Positions 1-8,386 are shown, counted from the stretch's first letter. The stretch is 35,724 nt of DNA from an uncultured Collinsella sp. (GCA_902493985.1 CABURR010000019.1:1-35724); one strand, 5' to 3'. Program-made: numbers and translations. The notes: a model not told the origin generated them from the sequence alone.

Positions 1-12
1 AAAGGAGCCATC

Positions 13-333
13 ATGGCCGGTATGAACATGCAGCAGATGATGAAGCAGGCTCGCAAGATGCAGGAGCAGCTTGCCGCCGCGCAGGAGAACCTCAAGTCCC
101 AGACCGTCGACGCCTCTGCCGGCGGCGGCATGGTCAAGGTGACCGTTAACGGCGAGATGGAGCTCGTCAACCTCACCATCGATCCCGATGCGCTCGATCC
201 CGAGGACGTCGATATGCTGCAGGATATGATCATGGCTGCCGTCAACGAGGCCGTCCGCGGCGTCAACGAGCTCGCCAACAAGCAGATGGGCGCCATCACC
301 GGCGGCCTCAACATCCCGGGCATGCCGTTCTAA
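13..333 (+). CDS. ybaB: YbaB/EbfC family nucleoid-associated protein
   Basis: Small (106 aa) DNA-binding nucleoid-associated protein of the YbaB/EbfC family; family members form dimers and bind DNA. The sequence shows the typical Met/Gln-rich N-terminal helix (MNMQQMMKQARKMQEQ), a central stretch GGGMVKVTVNGEMELVNL, and a C-terminal helix with NEAVRGVNEL followed by a Gly/Pro-rich tail. Length is normal for the family. The ATG at 13 sits just after an AAAGGAG ribosome-binding site at the very start of the window. recR follows 13 nt after the stop, the conserved bacterial ybaB-recR order, and dnaX is often just upstream (outside this window). The family and neighbour assignment is secure; the exact DNA role in this organism is inferred from the family. 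Confidence 0.95.
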   Translation: MAGMNMQQMMKQARKMQEQLAAAQENLKSQTVDASAGGGMVKVTVNGEMELVNLTIDPDALDPEDVDMLQDMIMAAVNEAVRGVNELANKQMGAITGGLNIPGMPF

Positions 334-346
334 GACACACATATAT

Positions 347-943
347 ATGAGCGCGAATCACAGTCTGCAAAAACTGCTCGATGAGCTGGGTCGTCTGCCG
401 GGCATTGGTCCCAAGTCGGCCCAGCGCATAGCCTATTACCTGCTCGAGGCCGATGCCGAGGAGGCCCGCCGCCTGGCCGAGGCCATCCTGGAGGTCAAGC
501 AGGAGGTCCACTTTTGCAGCCGCTGCTTTAACTACGCCACGGCCGACGAGTGCTCCATCTGCCAGGACCCGATGCGCGATACCACTCGCATTTGCGTGGT
601 GGGCGAGCCGCGCGATGTCCAGGCGATCGAGCGCACGGGCAGCTACCACGGCCTCTACCACGTGCTGGGCGGCGTGATCAGTCCCATGGACAAGATTGGC
701 CCCGAGCAGCTGCACATTCGAGAGCTGCTGGCACGCTTGGGCCACGAGGACATCCACGAGGTCATCATCGCCACCAACCCCAATATTGAGGGCGAGACCA
801 CGGCGAGCTATCTGGCCCGTACCATCAAGCCGTTGGGCGTCGAGGTGTCGCGTCTGGCAAGCGGCCTTCCCGTGGGCGGCGACTTGGAGTATGCCGACGA
901 GCTTACGCTTGGCCGCGCCATCGAGGCCCGCCGCGCGATTTAG
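347..943 (+). CDS. recR: Recombination mediator protein RecR
   Basis: RecR acts with RecF/RecO to load RecA on gapped single-stranded DNA. The 198-aa length is normal. An N-terminal helix-hairpin-helix reads LPGIGPKSAQRIAYYLL (residues ~17-33). A four-Cys zinc motif is visible as CSRC at 57-60 and CSIC at 69-72. It is followed by a Toprim domain beginning VVGEPRDV, with EGETTASYLAR near residues 149-159 and the C-terminal GLPVGGDLEYADELTLGRA signature. It lies 13 nt after ybaB and is probably co-transcribed with it. No strong Shine-Dalgarno precedes the ATG at 347, which may mean coupled translation from ybaB. Confidence 0.97.
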   Translation: MSANHSLQKLLDELGRLPGIGPKSAQRIAYYLLEADAEEARRLAEAILEVKQEVHFCSRCFNYATADECSICQDPMRDTTRICVVGEPRDVQAIERTGSYHGLYHVLGGVISPMDKIGPEQLHIRELLARLGHEDIHEVIIATNPNIEGETTASYLARTIKPLGVEVSRLASGLPVGGDLEYADELTLGRAIEARRAI

Positions 944-1148
944 GTGGCGAGCCTGCTCCTGCCGTATGTTTTCCTCGCGACGCACGGGGTAGTCATAATT
1001 TCCCCGTGCGACTGTGAGTTTGTTGTGCAACAAAGATGCTTCGTATCCGCTTATCGCATGGACGCTTCCGCTCGCATCCTTAATTTGTCCATTCGTTGCG
1101 CAACCTTTTTGGTTCGCTGATACACTCAAATATGGATTCGAATGAATG

Positions 1149-1173
1149 CGCCGCTCCCGAGCGGCGTGTTTTT
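1149..1173 (+). terminator. Intrinsic terminator-like hairpin just upstream of the start at 1189
   Basis: CGCCGCT (1149-1155), a CCCG loop, AGCGGCG (1160-1166), then TGTTTTT. The perfect 7-bp GC stem with a U-tract is a classic intrinsic terminator. It may end the recR transcript. Because it stops only 15 nt before the next start codon and overlaps no obvious downstream promoter, it could also act as a leader attenuator for the 1189 gene. The remainder of 944-1188 holds no gene I can support. Confidence 0.75.
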
Positions 1174-1188
1174 GTTGGAGGAGAACGC

Positions 1189-2094
1189 ATGCGGCCCGGT
1201 GGCACTCAGACAAAGCGCGGCGCCGCGGTGCGCATACGACGCCGACTGGGCTTGGCGCCGCGGGCGTACGCACTGCTATCGTGCTCGCTGGTGCTGGTCA
1301 TAGCTGGCGTTTCTGCCTATGGCATGACCGTGCCGTCCATGATGCAGGCGCATGCCGCACGCGAACCGCGCGTGGGGCATGAGGTCAAAAGCGATCTGGG
1401 CACCACGACTGGATATGCTTGGGCAAGTGTGGTCGGGCATATTGTGTTTGGCACCGACGATGCGGACGGCGCCGAGGCCCCGGACAACGAAGTCACGCTT
1501 GCCAATGGCAAAACCATCGTGCTCACCAACACCAAGATCATCGATCGATTGTCCAACAATAGCGTGGCGGCAACGGTGAATAAGGTCGAGCAGCAGAAGG
1601 AGCAGGACGCCCAGCAGTCCGGAAAGCCCGGTAGCTCGGATACTTCTGGCTCCGGCTCGGATTCATCGAGTTCGGGCGGCGGCTCTGGGTCGGGTTCCTC
1701 TACCGGAGGGCCTGGAAACGGCGGCTCGACGGGCGGCAACACTGACAACGATGCAAACTCCGGCGGCCTTTCCGCTGCTGAGGAAGAGAGCATTCACAGT
1801 TGGCTTGTGACCAAGTACAACATGCTCGACGGCTATGTTTCTCGTGCCAATGACGTGGTCTCGACCTATAACTCTACGGGAGATCCCAGGCCGTGCGACA
1901 GCCTGGTCGGGGAGATGTTTGTCATTCGAGCCGAGTTCGGTCGTCAGACATTCTCGCCCCGGTCAAGGTGGTATCAGCAGTATGCCAATCTGTGGGGCTG
2001 TTACACCAACCTATGTCAATGGGTCGGCCATTACGGCGATGATGACGTCGCGCTCGGTAACTTCAACAATAACGTGGCGGCGCTTGCCCTATGA
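1189..2094 (+). CDS. Membrane-anchored extracytoplasmic protein, Ser/Gly-rich linker, unknown function
   Basis: Function not recognised. I chose the ATG at 1189 because TTGGAGGAGAACGC is a strong ribosome-binding site; the longer reading frame from 1096 runs through a terminator. The 301-aa product has a basic N-terminus (about residues 1-22), one hydrophobic segment (~23-46, LLSCSLVLVIAGVSAYGM), and an outward region with ITLANGK-like segments (VTLANGKTIVLTNTK). A long Ser/Gly/Asp low-complexity linker follows, then a C-terminal domain of about 90 residues containing CDSLVGEMFVIRAEFGRQ and a Trp/Tyr/Cys-rich end. Its stop overlaps the start of the kinase gene (ATGATGA), so the two are translationally coupled. 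A role as a cell-surface partner of the kinase/FHA pair is inferred from context only. Confidence 0.8.
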   Translation: MRPGGTQTKRGAAVRIRRRLGLAPRAYALLSCSLVLVIAGVSAYGMTVPSMMQAHAAREPRVGHEVKSDLGTTTGYAWASVVGHIVFGTDDADGAEAPDNEVTLANGKTIVLTNTKIIDRLSNNSVAATVNKVEQQKEQDAQQSGKPGSSDTSGSGSDSSSSGGGSGSGSSTGGPGNGGSTGGNTDNDANSGGLSAAEEESIHSWLVTKYNMLDGYVSRANDVVSTYNSTGDPRPCDSLVGEMFVIRAEFGRQTFSPRSRWYQQYANLWGCYTNLCQWVGHYGDDDVALGNFNNNVAALAL

Positions 2095-3935
2095 TGACCG
2101 ATCTTGCATCCACCACACCACAATCGCTCGGTCGCGATCCCATGGTCGGCCTGCGCCTGGCGCGTGTCGACGGGTTTGAGCCGGCCATTGCGCTCGGTCA
2201 GGACGAACTGCCTACCTATCTGCGTCGTTTTACGATGCTGTTTGCCGACGATGCCACCATGCGCCGTGGCGGTATCGGCCGCGTGACGCGTGCCGTCAAC
2301 GCCCAAGGCGAGGCAGTGGCACTCAAGCAGCTCATCTTGCCGGCGCGCGATGAGTTCGACGACGATGCCGCTCACGAGGCGCTGGTCGCCAAGTTCAAGG
2401 CAGCGTTTCGCGAGGAATACGAATGCCATCGCGCCCTTTCGGGCCTCAAGGGCTTTCCCCGCCTCTATGGCTGGGGCGAGGTCGACGGTGTGCCTGCAAT
2501 TGTCATGGAATGGGTCGAGGGCGAGACGCTTGCCCGCTTGCGTTCGCGACTTGCCGTGGACGATGCCGGACGCCTGTCGCCGCTTGTGGCGGCGCGTCTG
2601 GGTCGCGACCTGTTCGATCTGCTCTGCCGTATGAGCCTGGTGGGCGAGGGCTTTGTCCATCGCGATATCTCGCCCGCTAATATTATGGTGCGCACGGCGC
2701 GTCTACCGCTTGACCGGCAGCTTGCCGAGGGCACCTTTGACCTGTGGCTGATTGACTTTGGCTCATCGCTGGCGCTTGAGCCTGCGTCGGCCGTGGCCGG
2801 TACCGGCGGCAAGGCATCCTTTACCGAGCGTTATGCCACGCTGCGTCGCGCGACGGTTGCCTATGCCCCGCCCGAGATGCTCACCGACGATATTCCCGAC
2901 CTGCGTGCTTTGCGTATGTCGCCGGCGATTGACGTCTATGCCGCGGCAAGCACGGTTTACGAGCTCATTGCCGGCGTCGCGCCATACGAAGCCGCGCCGA
3001 GCACTTCGGGCGCCTCGGGTTCGCGCAAAAGGACGCGCGACATCGCGAGCCCCTACCGTCTTAAGATGGACACGCGGCCCGACTATCCCATTGGTGCCCA
3101 TGCGCCCGGTTGCGATTTGACTCAGCTGCTTCGTCGTGAGCCCGATGTGGCGCTCGCCGCGGTCGAGCAGGCCCAGCAGCTAGGGCTTGAGCCGGATTCC
3201 GAAGAGCTACGCGATGCACTGGCGTTTGTCGATGCCCAGCTGTTCGACGTGGTGATGGCCTGTCTGTCCAGCCATCAAAAAGATCGTCCCGAGCCGGCGG
3301 CGGTCGAGGCGGCGCTCTCGGCGTTTTGTGACCACTATGCGCAAAATGTCGGTCGTTCGCTCCGCGGCGAGCCGCTCACGCCGTGCCCCATGGATGCGTC
3401 TGGCCGCGCGGCTCGTCGCGCGCTGATGGTTGGCGCGACGGTCGTCTGTGGCGTGGTTTGGGCTGTGCTCGTGGTTTCGGCCGCGCTGCTGGCGTCGGGC
3501 GCTCGCGTGACGGCGACTTTGGGATCGCTCGTGTGGTCTGGGTCGCTACCGGGTATTATTGCCGCACTGGCGTTGGCGCTGCCAGGCATAGCCGGCGTTG
3601 CCGCGGGGGCACTTGCGCGCGATCGGCGCTCGGGCTTCCTGCAGGGTGTGCTTGCGCTTTCTGCCTGCGAGGTTCCGGTGCTGGTTGTGGCTGCATGTAG
3701 CGTATTTTCCCAACGCGCCGTGATGGGCGGCCTTGTTGCCGCTCTGGTTGCAACCTATACGCTTACGTGGTTTTTGCTTGCGATGGGCTTTGCCTTTGAA
3801 CTTCCCGTTTCGGCACCGCGACGCACAAAAGCCCAGATGGCGACTCCGCTTGCCGGTGGAGCCGCAGTTGCCCGTACTTTTGGCGGACCTGTCGAAGTAT
3901 CGTCCGATTCTATTTCTACGACCAAGGAGGCCTAG
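2091..3935 (+). CDS. Membrane-anchored serine/threonine protein kinase
   Basis: Hanks-type kinase (614 aa) with a C-terminal membrane domain. Visible kinase features are a degenerate glycine loop RGGIGRV (59-65), the ATP-site lysine in VALKQL (K79), the catalytic loop HRDISPANI (H190, D192, N197), the metal-binding DFG (222-224), and an APPEM activation-segment end. A long insert follows the APYEAAPSTSG region. About four hydrophobic segments fill roughly residues 445-560, ending in a short cytoplasmic-looking tail. The ATG at 2091 overlaps the upstream stop by 4 nt and an FHA gene starts 3 nt after its stop. This predicts that the FHA protein reads phosphothreonine marks made by this kinase. 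Substrates cannot be told from sequence. Confidence 0.92.
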   Translation: MMTDLASTTPQSLGRDPMVGLRLARVDGFEPAIALGQDELPTYLRRFTMLFADDATMRRGGIGRVTRAVNAQGEAVALKQLILPARDEFDDDAAHEALVAKFKAAFREEYECHRALSGLKGFPRLYGWGEVDGVPAIVMEWVEGETLARLRSRLAVDDAGRLSPLVAARLGRDLFDLLCRMSLVGEGFVHRDISPANIMVRTARLPLDRQLAEGTFDLWLIDFGSSLALEPASAVAGTGGKASFTERYATLRRATVAYAPPEMLTDDIPDLRALRMSPAIDVYAAASTVYELIAGVAPYEAAPSTSGASGSRKRTRDIASPYRLKMDTRPDYPIGAHAPGCDLTQLLRREPDVALAAVEQAQQLGLEPDSEELRDALAFVDAQLFDVVMACLSSHQKDRPEPAAVEAALSAFCDHYAQNVGRSLRGEPLTPCPMDASGRAARRALMVGATVVCGVVWAVLVVSAALLASGARVTATLGSLVWSGSLPGIIAALALALPGIAGVAAGALARDRRSGFLQGVLALSACEVPVLVVAACSVFSQRAVMGGLVAALVATYTLTWFLLAMGFAFELPVSAPRRTKAQMATPLAGGAAVARTFGGPVEVSSDSISTTKEA

Positions 3936-3938
3936 GCC

Positions 3939-4877
3939 ATGGCATCTCAAGTTGAGCTCACCCCATGCGGGGCCATGTTTGACATCTTTAAGCGCGCGGC
4001 GCATCTGAGCCATATCGAGCTGTGCGGCCTGGTGCTTTCGTCCCGTCCGCTCGCCGACGGCCGCAGCCCGCAGAGCCGAGCCGCCGATCGCTCTTGGGTT
4101 TCCCGCTTTATCGTTCGCGCGCCGGTCGGCACGCTTCAGCAGCGCTACTTTGCCGAATACGGTACCTCGGCTGCGCGTATTATGTCGCAACTGGCCCTGC
4201 GCCAGCGAAATCCCATGGACTCCACGGCTGTGATCAATATGGTGTGCGGTCCTGCAGGTGAACCGATGGTACGCGCGCTCGAAGAGTGCCACCAGGACAC
4301 GAATCTCTATCGCAACGCGCTCGATCGCCTGTCCCAGGCGGCAGAACTCATGCCTGCCGAGCGCGCCGAGGCCGTGCTGGTGCTGTTTGTCGCCGTCGGC
4401 TGTTCGGCGGATGTGCGGTCCTCGGTGAACTATGCCATCGACTACGCGCACGCGACCTGTGGCGGAGGCACCTCCACGCCGCGTTCGCTTGGCATGTCGA
4501 TGACCGCGGGCGCACGCGAACCCGCCCCGGCGCACCCCTTGGGCTTGCTGCGCGTGCAAAACAGTTTTGTCGTGAGCGCCCCGCGCTGGATTCAGCCGAG
4601 TGAGCAGGGTGTTGAGATTGGCGCGCTGGCCACTGGTGAGGGCGATATTACCGACGTCGGCGACGATGTCTCGGCCCGCCATGCCCATATCTGGTGCGAT
4701 GCTCAAAATATCTGGCACGTCGAGGACTTGTCGTCCACCAACGGAACCGTGGTGGTAAACGGGGCCACGCGCGTTTGCATTCAGGTCGAGCCCGGCCGTT
4801 CCGCCCAACTCAATCCCGGCGACGAGCTCAAGCTCGGCGAATCCACTACCTACGCCATCCTCTTCGGTGCCCTCTAG
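3939..4877 (+). CDS. FHA domain-containing protein (intact copy)
   Basis: This 312-aa protein carries a C-terminal forkhead-associated (phosphothreonine-binding) domain from about residue 217 to the end. The core motifs are VSARHAHIW (near residue 245) and DLSSTNGTVVVNG. The N-terminal ~170 residues are helical and not recognised; they contain RFIVRAPVGTLQQRYFAEYG and CHQDTNLYRNALDRLSQAAEL, and look like a family-specific coriobacterial region. It lies 3 nt after the kinase stop, with GGAGG before the ATG, so it is the last gene of a membrane protein-kinase-FHA operon. A diverged second copy of its C-terminal half occurs at 11.19-11.62 kb, on the far side of the accessory island. Confidence 0.9.
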   Translation: MASQVELTPCGAMFDIFKRAAHLSHIELCGLVLSSRPLADGRSPQSRAADRSWVSRFIVRAPVGTLQQRYFAEYGTSAARIMSQLALRQRNPMDSTAVINMVCGPAGEPMVRALEECHQDTNLYRNALDRLSQAAELMPAERAEAVLVLFVAVGCSADVRSSVNYAIDYAHATCGGGTSTPRSLGMSMTAGAREPAPAHPLGLLRVQNSFVVSAPRWIQPSEQGVEIGALATGEGDITDVGDDVSARHAHIWCDAQNIWHVEDLSSTNGTVVVNGATRVCIQVEPGRSAQLNPGDELKLGESTTYAILFGAL

Positions 4878-4909
4878 CCGGCAGATAGGGACGTTTCTTT
4901 TCTGCCGGC
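4877..4909. repeat. GCCGGCA...TGCCGGC inverted-repeat element
   Basis: A perfect 7-bp inverted repeat GCCGGCA (4877-4883) / TGCCGGC (4903-4909) encloses ATAGGGACGTTTCTTTTC-type sequence. It is followed by ACTTGGGGACACTCC. A close relative lies at 19039-19070, so this is a small dispersed element. It overlaps the last base of the FHA stop codon and could terminate that operon, although no U-tract follows. Confidence 0.6.
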
Positions 4910-4956
4910 ACTTGGGGACACTCCTCGGCGCGCCAGAGCCAGTCGCCCGGGGATGG

Positions 4957-4975
4957 AGGGGCCATTTTGGCCCTT
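4957..4975. repeat. Hairpin downstream of the intact FHA gene, similar to the one at 11715-11760
   Basis: AGGGGCC-attttGGCCCTT forms a short GC-rich hairpin, followed by GGCGGTCAGTCGGGG. The truncated FHA copy has a matching arrangement downstream (GGA-tcaattttg-TCC, then GATGGTCACTCGAGG). The duplication may therefore extend past the FHA stop codon. The rest of 4910-5075 shows no gene. Confidence 0.45.
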
Positions 4976-5075
4976 GGCGGTCAGTCGGGGCGAAACTAGA
5001 AGATCTTTCCGATTCGCGGCTGTTCATGCTTGTAGAGCATCTAAAACAATAGGATGTTATTCTGGAATATGCCGG

Positions 5076-5826
5076 GTGCGTGAACTTGCCTGTCTTAGCC
5101 TTAATAAGGTATAGGGGAGTTTGGCTCAGGGGTTCCGTCTTGTTCTTCAGCGCAGTATTGTGGGACAGATTTGCTGAGATTGGCGCCTTACACCGCAGAG
5201 CGCACGGAAGGCTCTCGATTTGTGTTCTGGCCCCAGAATACAGGGCCTGATACTTACCAACTGTGGCATGGATGTAACATCTGTAGAAATCAACCCTTTT
5301 GTTGTCGACCTTTGTAAGAAAAACACTGCCATCAACTCTTTGGATGACGAAACTAGGGTGCTTGAGGGGAGCCTTTACTCCCCTCTGAGAGATGACTCAT
5401 GTTTTTCGCTTGTCGTTGTGAATCCTCCGTTACTGCCGATTCCGGATGAGATTCCTTATCCCTTCGTTTGAGATGGAGGACAATCGGGTCTGGATAAAAC
5501 ACTTCGTATTCTTAAGGGTGGCGATACGCATTTAGAGAAAAACGGTAAATACTGCTAATAGGGGTGACGACGATGGTGCAGGGGCGACCCGCGATGCTCT
5601 CATCAATACGTCGGATACTTGGGAAATCAGGTCTAGATGCATGTATGATGATGCTGTGTGGCTATTCAATTAATCCGCGTTCCGAATGGGTGCAGGGTAT
5701 AGCTGCGACATCGTATGCTTTTGACCCGGCGCGATACTCAGATATTTCTGAGGCGGTTGACGAAGTTTATACGCACTATGCCGCGCAAGGCGTTTCGGAA
5801 GTTTGCACATCTACGTTACGGGCTTA
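5076..5826 (+). pseudogene. Decayed class I SAM-dependent methyltransferase
   Basis: Remnant of a methyltransferase of the HemK/PrmC-like type. The SAM-binding segment ALDLCSGPRIQGLIL is readable from 5211, followed by VTSVEINPFVVDLCKKN. The catalytic-type NPP motif VVVNPPLLPIPDEI lies near 5418-5459, and a C-terminal part WVQGIAATSYAFDP near 5700. In one frame (phase of 5076) there are in-frame stops at 5112 (TAG), 5175 (TGA) and 5472 (TGA). A +1 frameshift near 5548 then moves the rest into another frame, giving ILLIGVTTMVQGRP instead of a stop. With at least four lesions the gene is dead. The original substrate is unknown; it could have tailored the island's peptide product or belonged to an earlier cargo gene. 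The start boundary is approximate. Confidence 0.8.
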
Positions 5827-5952
5827 GGTTTCTTCAAGCGAGCAGGCCGGTTGCGTTATTTCGAGCGATTTTTCTAGTCTAGACGACAAAAGGCAAAGGA
5901 TTTGATGGGTATAAAACGCGGACGTTTGTGGGCGGATGCTCAAATCTATTGT

Positions 5953-5996
5953 GGCAATCGGGCGGTTGAAAAAGATATTTCAACCGCCCGATTGCC
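5953..5996. repeat. Perfect 19-bp stem-loop between the methyltransferase remnant and the ABC exporter
   Basis: The left arm 5953-5971 begins GGCAATCGGGCGG and the right arm 5978-5996 ends CCGCCCGATTGCC. All 19 positions pair around a 6-nt loop (aagata). No U-tract follows on either strand beyond the AAA/TTT at the loop, so it is not a textbook terminator. It may be a bidirectional terminator or the foot of a mobile or repetitive element. Apart from it, 5827-6142 holds no gene I can support. Confidence 0.7.
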
Positions 5997-6142
5997 AGGT
6001 TCGTCGGAGGAGATGTCCGATTCCGACTCTCTTGTAGGAAGAGCTTGAGATCGTATTGGCCCAAGGCAATCTTAAAGCAGTCTCATTGGCAAATCTTCGC
6101 TCCTGTTGTGTTGAGGTGTAAGGTATCAGTGATTGATGTTTT

Positions 6143-7795
6143 GTGGCGGGTAGATTGGGGCCTTCCTTGATTCGATGCGTTCTCTCGAGGTTCATCAGAG
6201 CAAAAGGGGCTTTCGTCTTCATTGCTATCACGGTGATTGGAACCGCTCTCTCCTATGCCATGCCATACGTGAACGGGAAATTCTTAGATTTTCTTCTCGG
6301 TAACCGCAGCGAAAGAGACGCCGTACTCTTCGCACTCCTGGTTGCGTCAATAGGAGTTTTCTCCACCCTCTTTACTTATTTTGCAGGAACACTTTCCATT
6401 CGCATAACCACGAGACTTTCCTTTGATCTTCTCAGGGAGGCCGTCTTGCGTTTTGAAAGAGACGATTACTTGGTGAGTCGGACCATCGATCCAGCCTATA
6501 CAACGCAACGGATTATTTCCGACTCCAGCGTGGTCTCATCCTTCGTTTTGGCGAATTTTATCAGTGCGCCGCTGTCCATTGTAGCCATTCCCATCGTATT
6601 GCTTATCATATGGTCAATTGATTCAACTCTCGCGGTGTTTTCCATCATTCTCCTCATCGTGTATTTCTGTGTAATTACTGGGTTGAGGAAACTTTTGTAT
6701 AGGGTCACGTATGAGAAGAAAGAGGCGGACAGCGCCTTTTACGCCGCAATTGCATCGCAGCTTAATCAGATTCTCAACATTCAACTGACATCTTCGTACG
6801 GCAAGAGCGAACAAGCGCTCGACGCTGGGTTTAAGAGCTATTTTCCCAAAGTTTTGCGCTCCGGAAAGCTATCATATTCTCTGACATCGCTCGATGGTCT
6901 TTTCGCAGCGTTGTTTCAAGCGGTGATACTTGTTGTTTCCGGAGTACGAATCATTAACGGAACTATGTCAATAGGCGAGTACACTATCATCGGTACATAC
7001 TTCGCGGTTCTCTTTAAGACTTTGAAAAGTATGATGTCATTGTTCAAATCCTATCAAGATGCCAAAGCATCATGGGATAGGACGGCTATCGCGACGAGAG
7101 AAAAGGAGAGATCGGGGTGGAATCGGACCGATTTAGCTAAACTCGATGAAATAAATGACATTTCGGTATCTGATTTGGAATTCTCGGTTGCCCTTCCAGA
7201 CGGATCTGTCCGAGAGGTCCTCGGCGGGTTTTCTTTCAAGTTTTCCGGTCCTGGTACATATTGCATAGTTGGGGAAAACGGAAGAGGCAAGACGTCACTT
7301 CTTTACTTGATGCTCGGGCTATACTCATCGAAAGGCAAAGTAAAATACAACGGCGTGCCAATCGAAGAATGCGACTTGGATTACATACGTGCGAGAGAGA
7401 TATCGTGCTGCCCACAGTCGTGCTTCGCGCCGGACGAAACGGTGAAAGAGCTGTTAGAGTATTTCGACACGCCCTTTTCTTCCTATCACCGGGGTGTAGA
7501 TGGCCTACTTTCGCTGGAAAACAGCGTGAAGGAGTTGCTCGGGAAACGTTGCTCCGCGCTTTCGGGCGGTGAGCTGCGCCGAGTGTACTTATGGTCGGCG
7601 ATTTCACGCAAGTCGTCAGTTTTGGTACTCGACGAGCCCACGACTGGGTTAGACGCTGTAAGCCGCGCCGAGCTTGCGGCCTATGTTAAGCGCAACAAGC
7701 AAAGCCAGCTGATCATCGTTGTCTCTCACGATGACGAGATGGTCGGCGCGGTAGAAGGGGTAGTGGATTTAGGCAGCATGTACCAGGGTAAATGA
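6143..7795 (+). CDS. ABC exporter, fused membrane and ATPase domains
   Basis: A 550-aa half-transporter of the type I exporter fold. An N-terminal membrane domain of about 320 residues has roughly six hydrophobic segments, starting with FVFIAITVIGTALSYAMPYV. The ATPase domain has Walker A GENGRGKTS (377-385), signature LSGGE (473-477), Walker B VLVLDEP (493-499) and an H-loop His at 529. There is no N-terminal C39 peptidase domain, so it does not itself remove a leader. The GTG at 6143 lacks a convincing ribosome-binding site and the true start may be slightly downstream. Base composition is clearly AT-richer than the surrounding genes, like the radical SAM locus. It stands opposite the maturase operon and is the best candidate to export the modified peptides or give self-protection (inference). 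Confidence 0.88.
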   Translation: MAGRLGPSLIRCVLSRFIRAKGAFVFIAITVIGTALSYAMPYVNGKFLDFLLGNRSERDAVLFALLVASIGVFSTLFTYFAGTLSIRITTRLSFDLLREAVLRFERDDYLVSRTIDPAYTTQRIISDSSVVSSFVLANFISAPLSIVAIPIVLLIIWSIDSTLAVFSIILLIVYFCVITGLRKLLYRVTYEKKEADSAFYAAIASQLNQILNIQLTSSYGKSEQALDAGFKSYFPKVLRSGKLSYSLTSLDGLFAALFQAVILVVSGVRIINGTMSIGEYTIIGTYFAVLFKTLKSMMSLFKSYQDAKASWDRTAIATREKERSGWNRTDLAKLDEINDISVSDLEFSVALPDGSVREVLGGFSFKFSGPGTYCIVGENGRGKTSLLYLMLGLYSSKGKVKYNGVPIEECDLDYIRAREISCCPQSCFAPDETVKELLEYFDTPFSSYHRGVDGLLSLENSVKELLGKRCSALSGGELRRVYLWSAISRKSSVLVLDEPTTGLDAVSRAELAAYVKRNKQSQLIIVVSHDDEMVGAVEGVVDLGSMYQGK

Positions 7796-8166
7796 TGACA
7801 AGTGTAGTGCTACCCAACTGGCAGAGATAACAAAAAGGCGATGCAGATGCACGTAGCATTCAGGCGGTTCGGACTTGGTGCCTTCACGCCATCGCAACGC
7901 TTTCAGATATAGTTCTCGTTCTCTTACTAAAGGAAACTTTAGTCTACGTCATCTTGTCGAGACAGAGGTGAAGCGAAGTGTTGTCGCGACGTATCTTATT
8001 CCAGGTGGCTCAGTATCAGCGTGAGAATCGCACCAAAGTGTACTTACGATTCTCGTGTCCCACGGACAACATGAGCTGAGCATTGAGGTTCCACCCTTTG
8101 CTGCAACTACACGGGGTTGGACGGCAATGAATATGCCGGGCCGCATACCACGCGCAGCGGGGGTCC
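7796..8166. other. Intergenic region without a supported gene
   Basis: About 370 nt after the ABC exporter. I see no convincing coding frame. It contains an 8-bp inverted repeat GAGAATCG (8023-8030) / CGATTCTC (8047-8054). It probably includes debris from insertion and decay of the IS110-type element that begins at 8167. Confidence 0.5.
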
Positions 8167-8292
8167 ATGTCCCAGTATGTTGCCTACAGCAGCCTCGATG
8201 TCCACGCACACATCATCTCTGCCTTCGCGTTCAATCCATTTGCCGGAGAGTGCGAGGGTTGCCAGGCCGTAGAATTCGAGCCGAACAAATGA
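8167..8292 (+). pseudogene. IS110-type transposase N-terminal remnant
   Basis: ATG at 8167 after a GGGGG ribosome-binding site opens a 41-residue frame starting MSQYVAYSSLDVHAHIISAF and ending at TGA 8290-8292. The segment YVAYSSLDVHAHIISA matches the N-terminal block of IS110-family DEDD transposases (typically YVGLDVH...). That block carries the first catalytic Asp. Nothing of the remaining ~300 residues is visible, so this is a truncated relic. It marks past mobile-element activity inside the island, between the exporter and the peptide genes. Confidence 0.6.
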
Positions 8293-8386
8293 AATGCGGT
8301 ATCAGCGCATAGGATTAAACTGACGATTGCTTTGCACTGAGAATACGCTTGGAAAGCCGCTATGGGTGGCGGCCCGGGTTAAATAG

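Noticed and set aside
3546..5027. 493-codon minus-strand frame
   Set aside because: Antisense to the kinase and FHA genes; low-complexity Arg/His/Gly composition typical of shadow frames.
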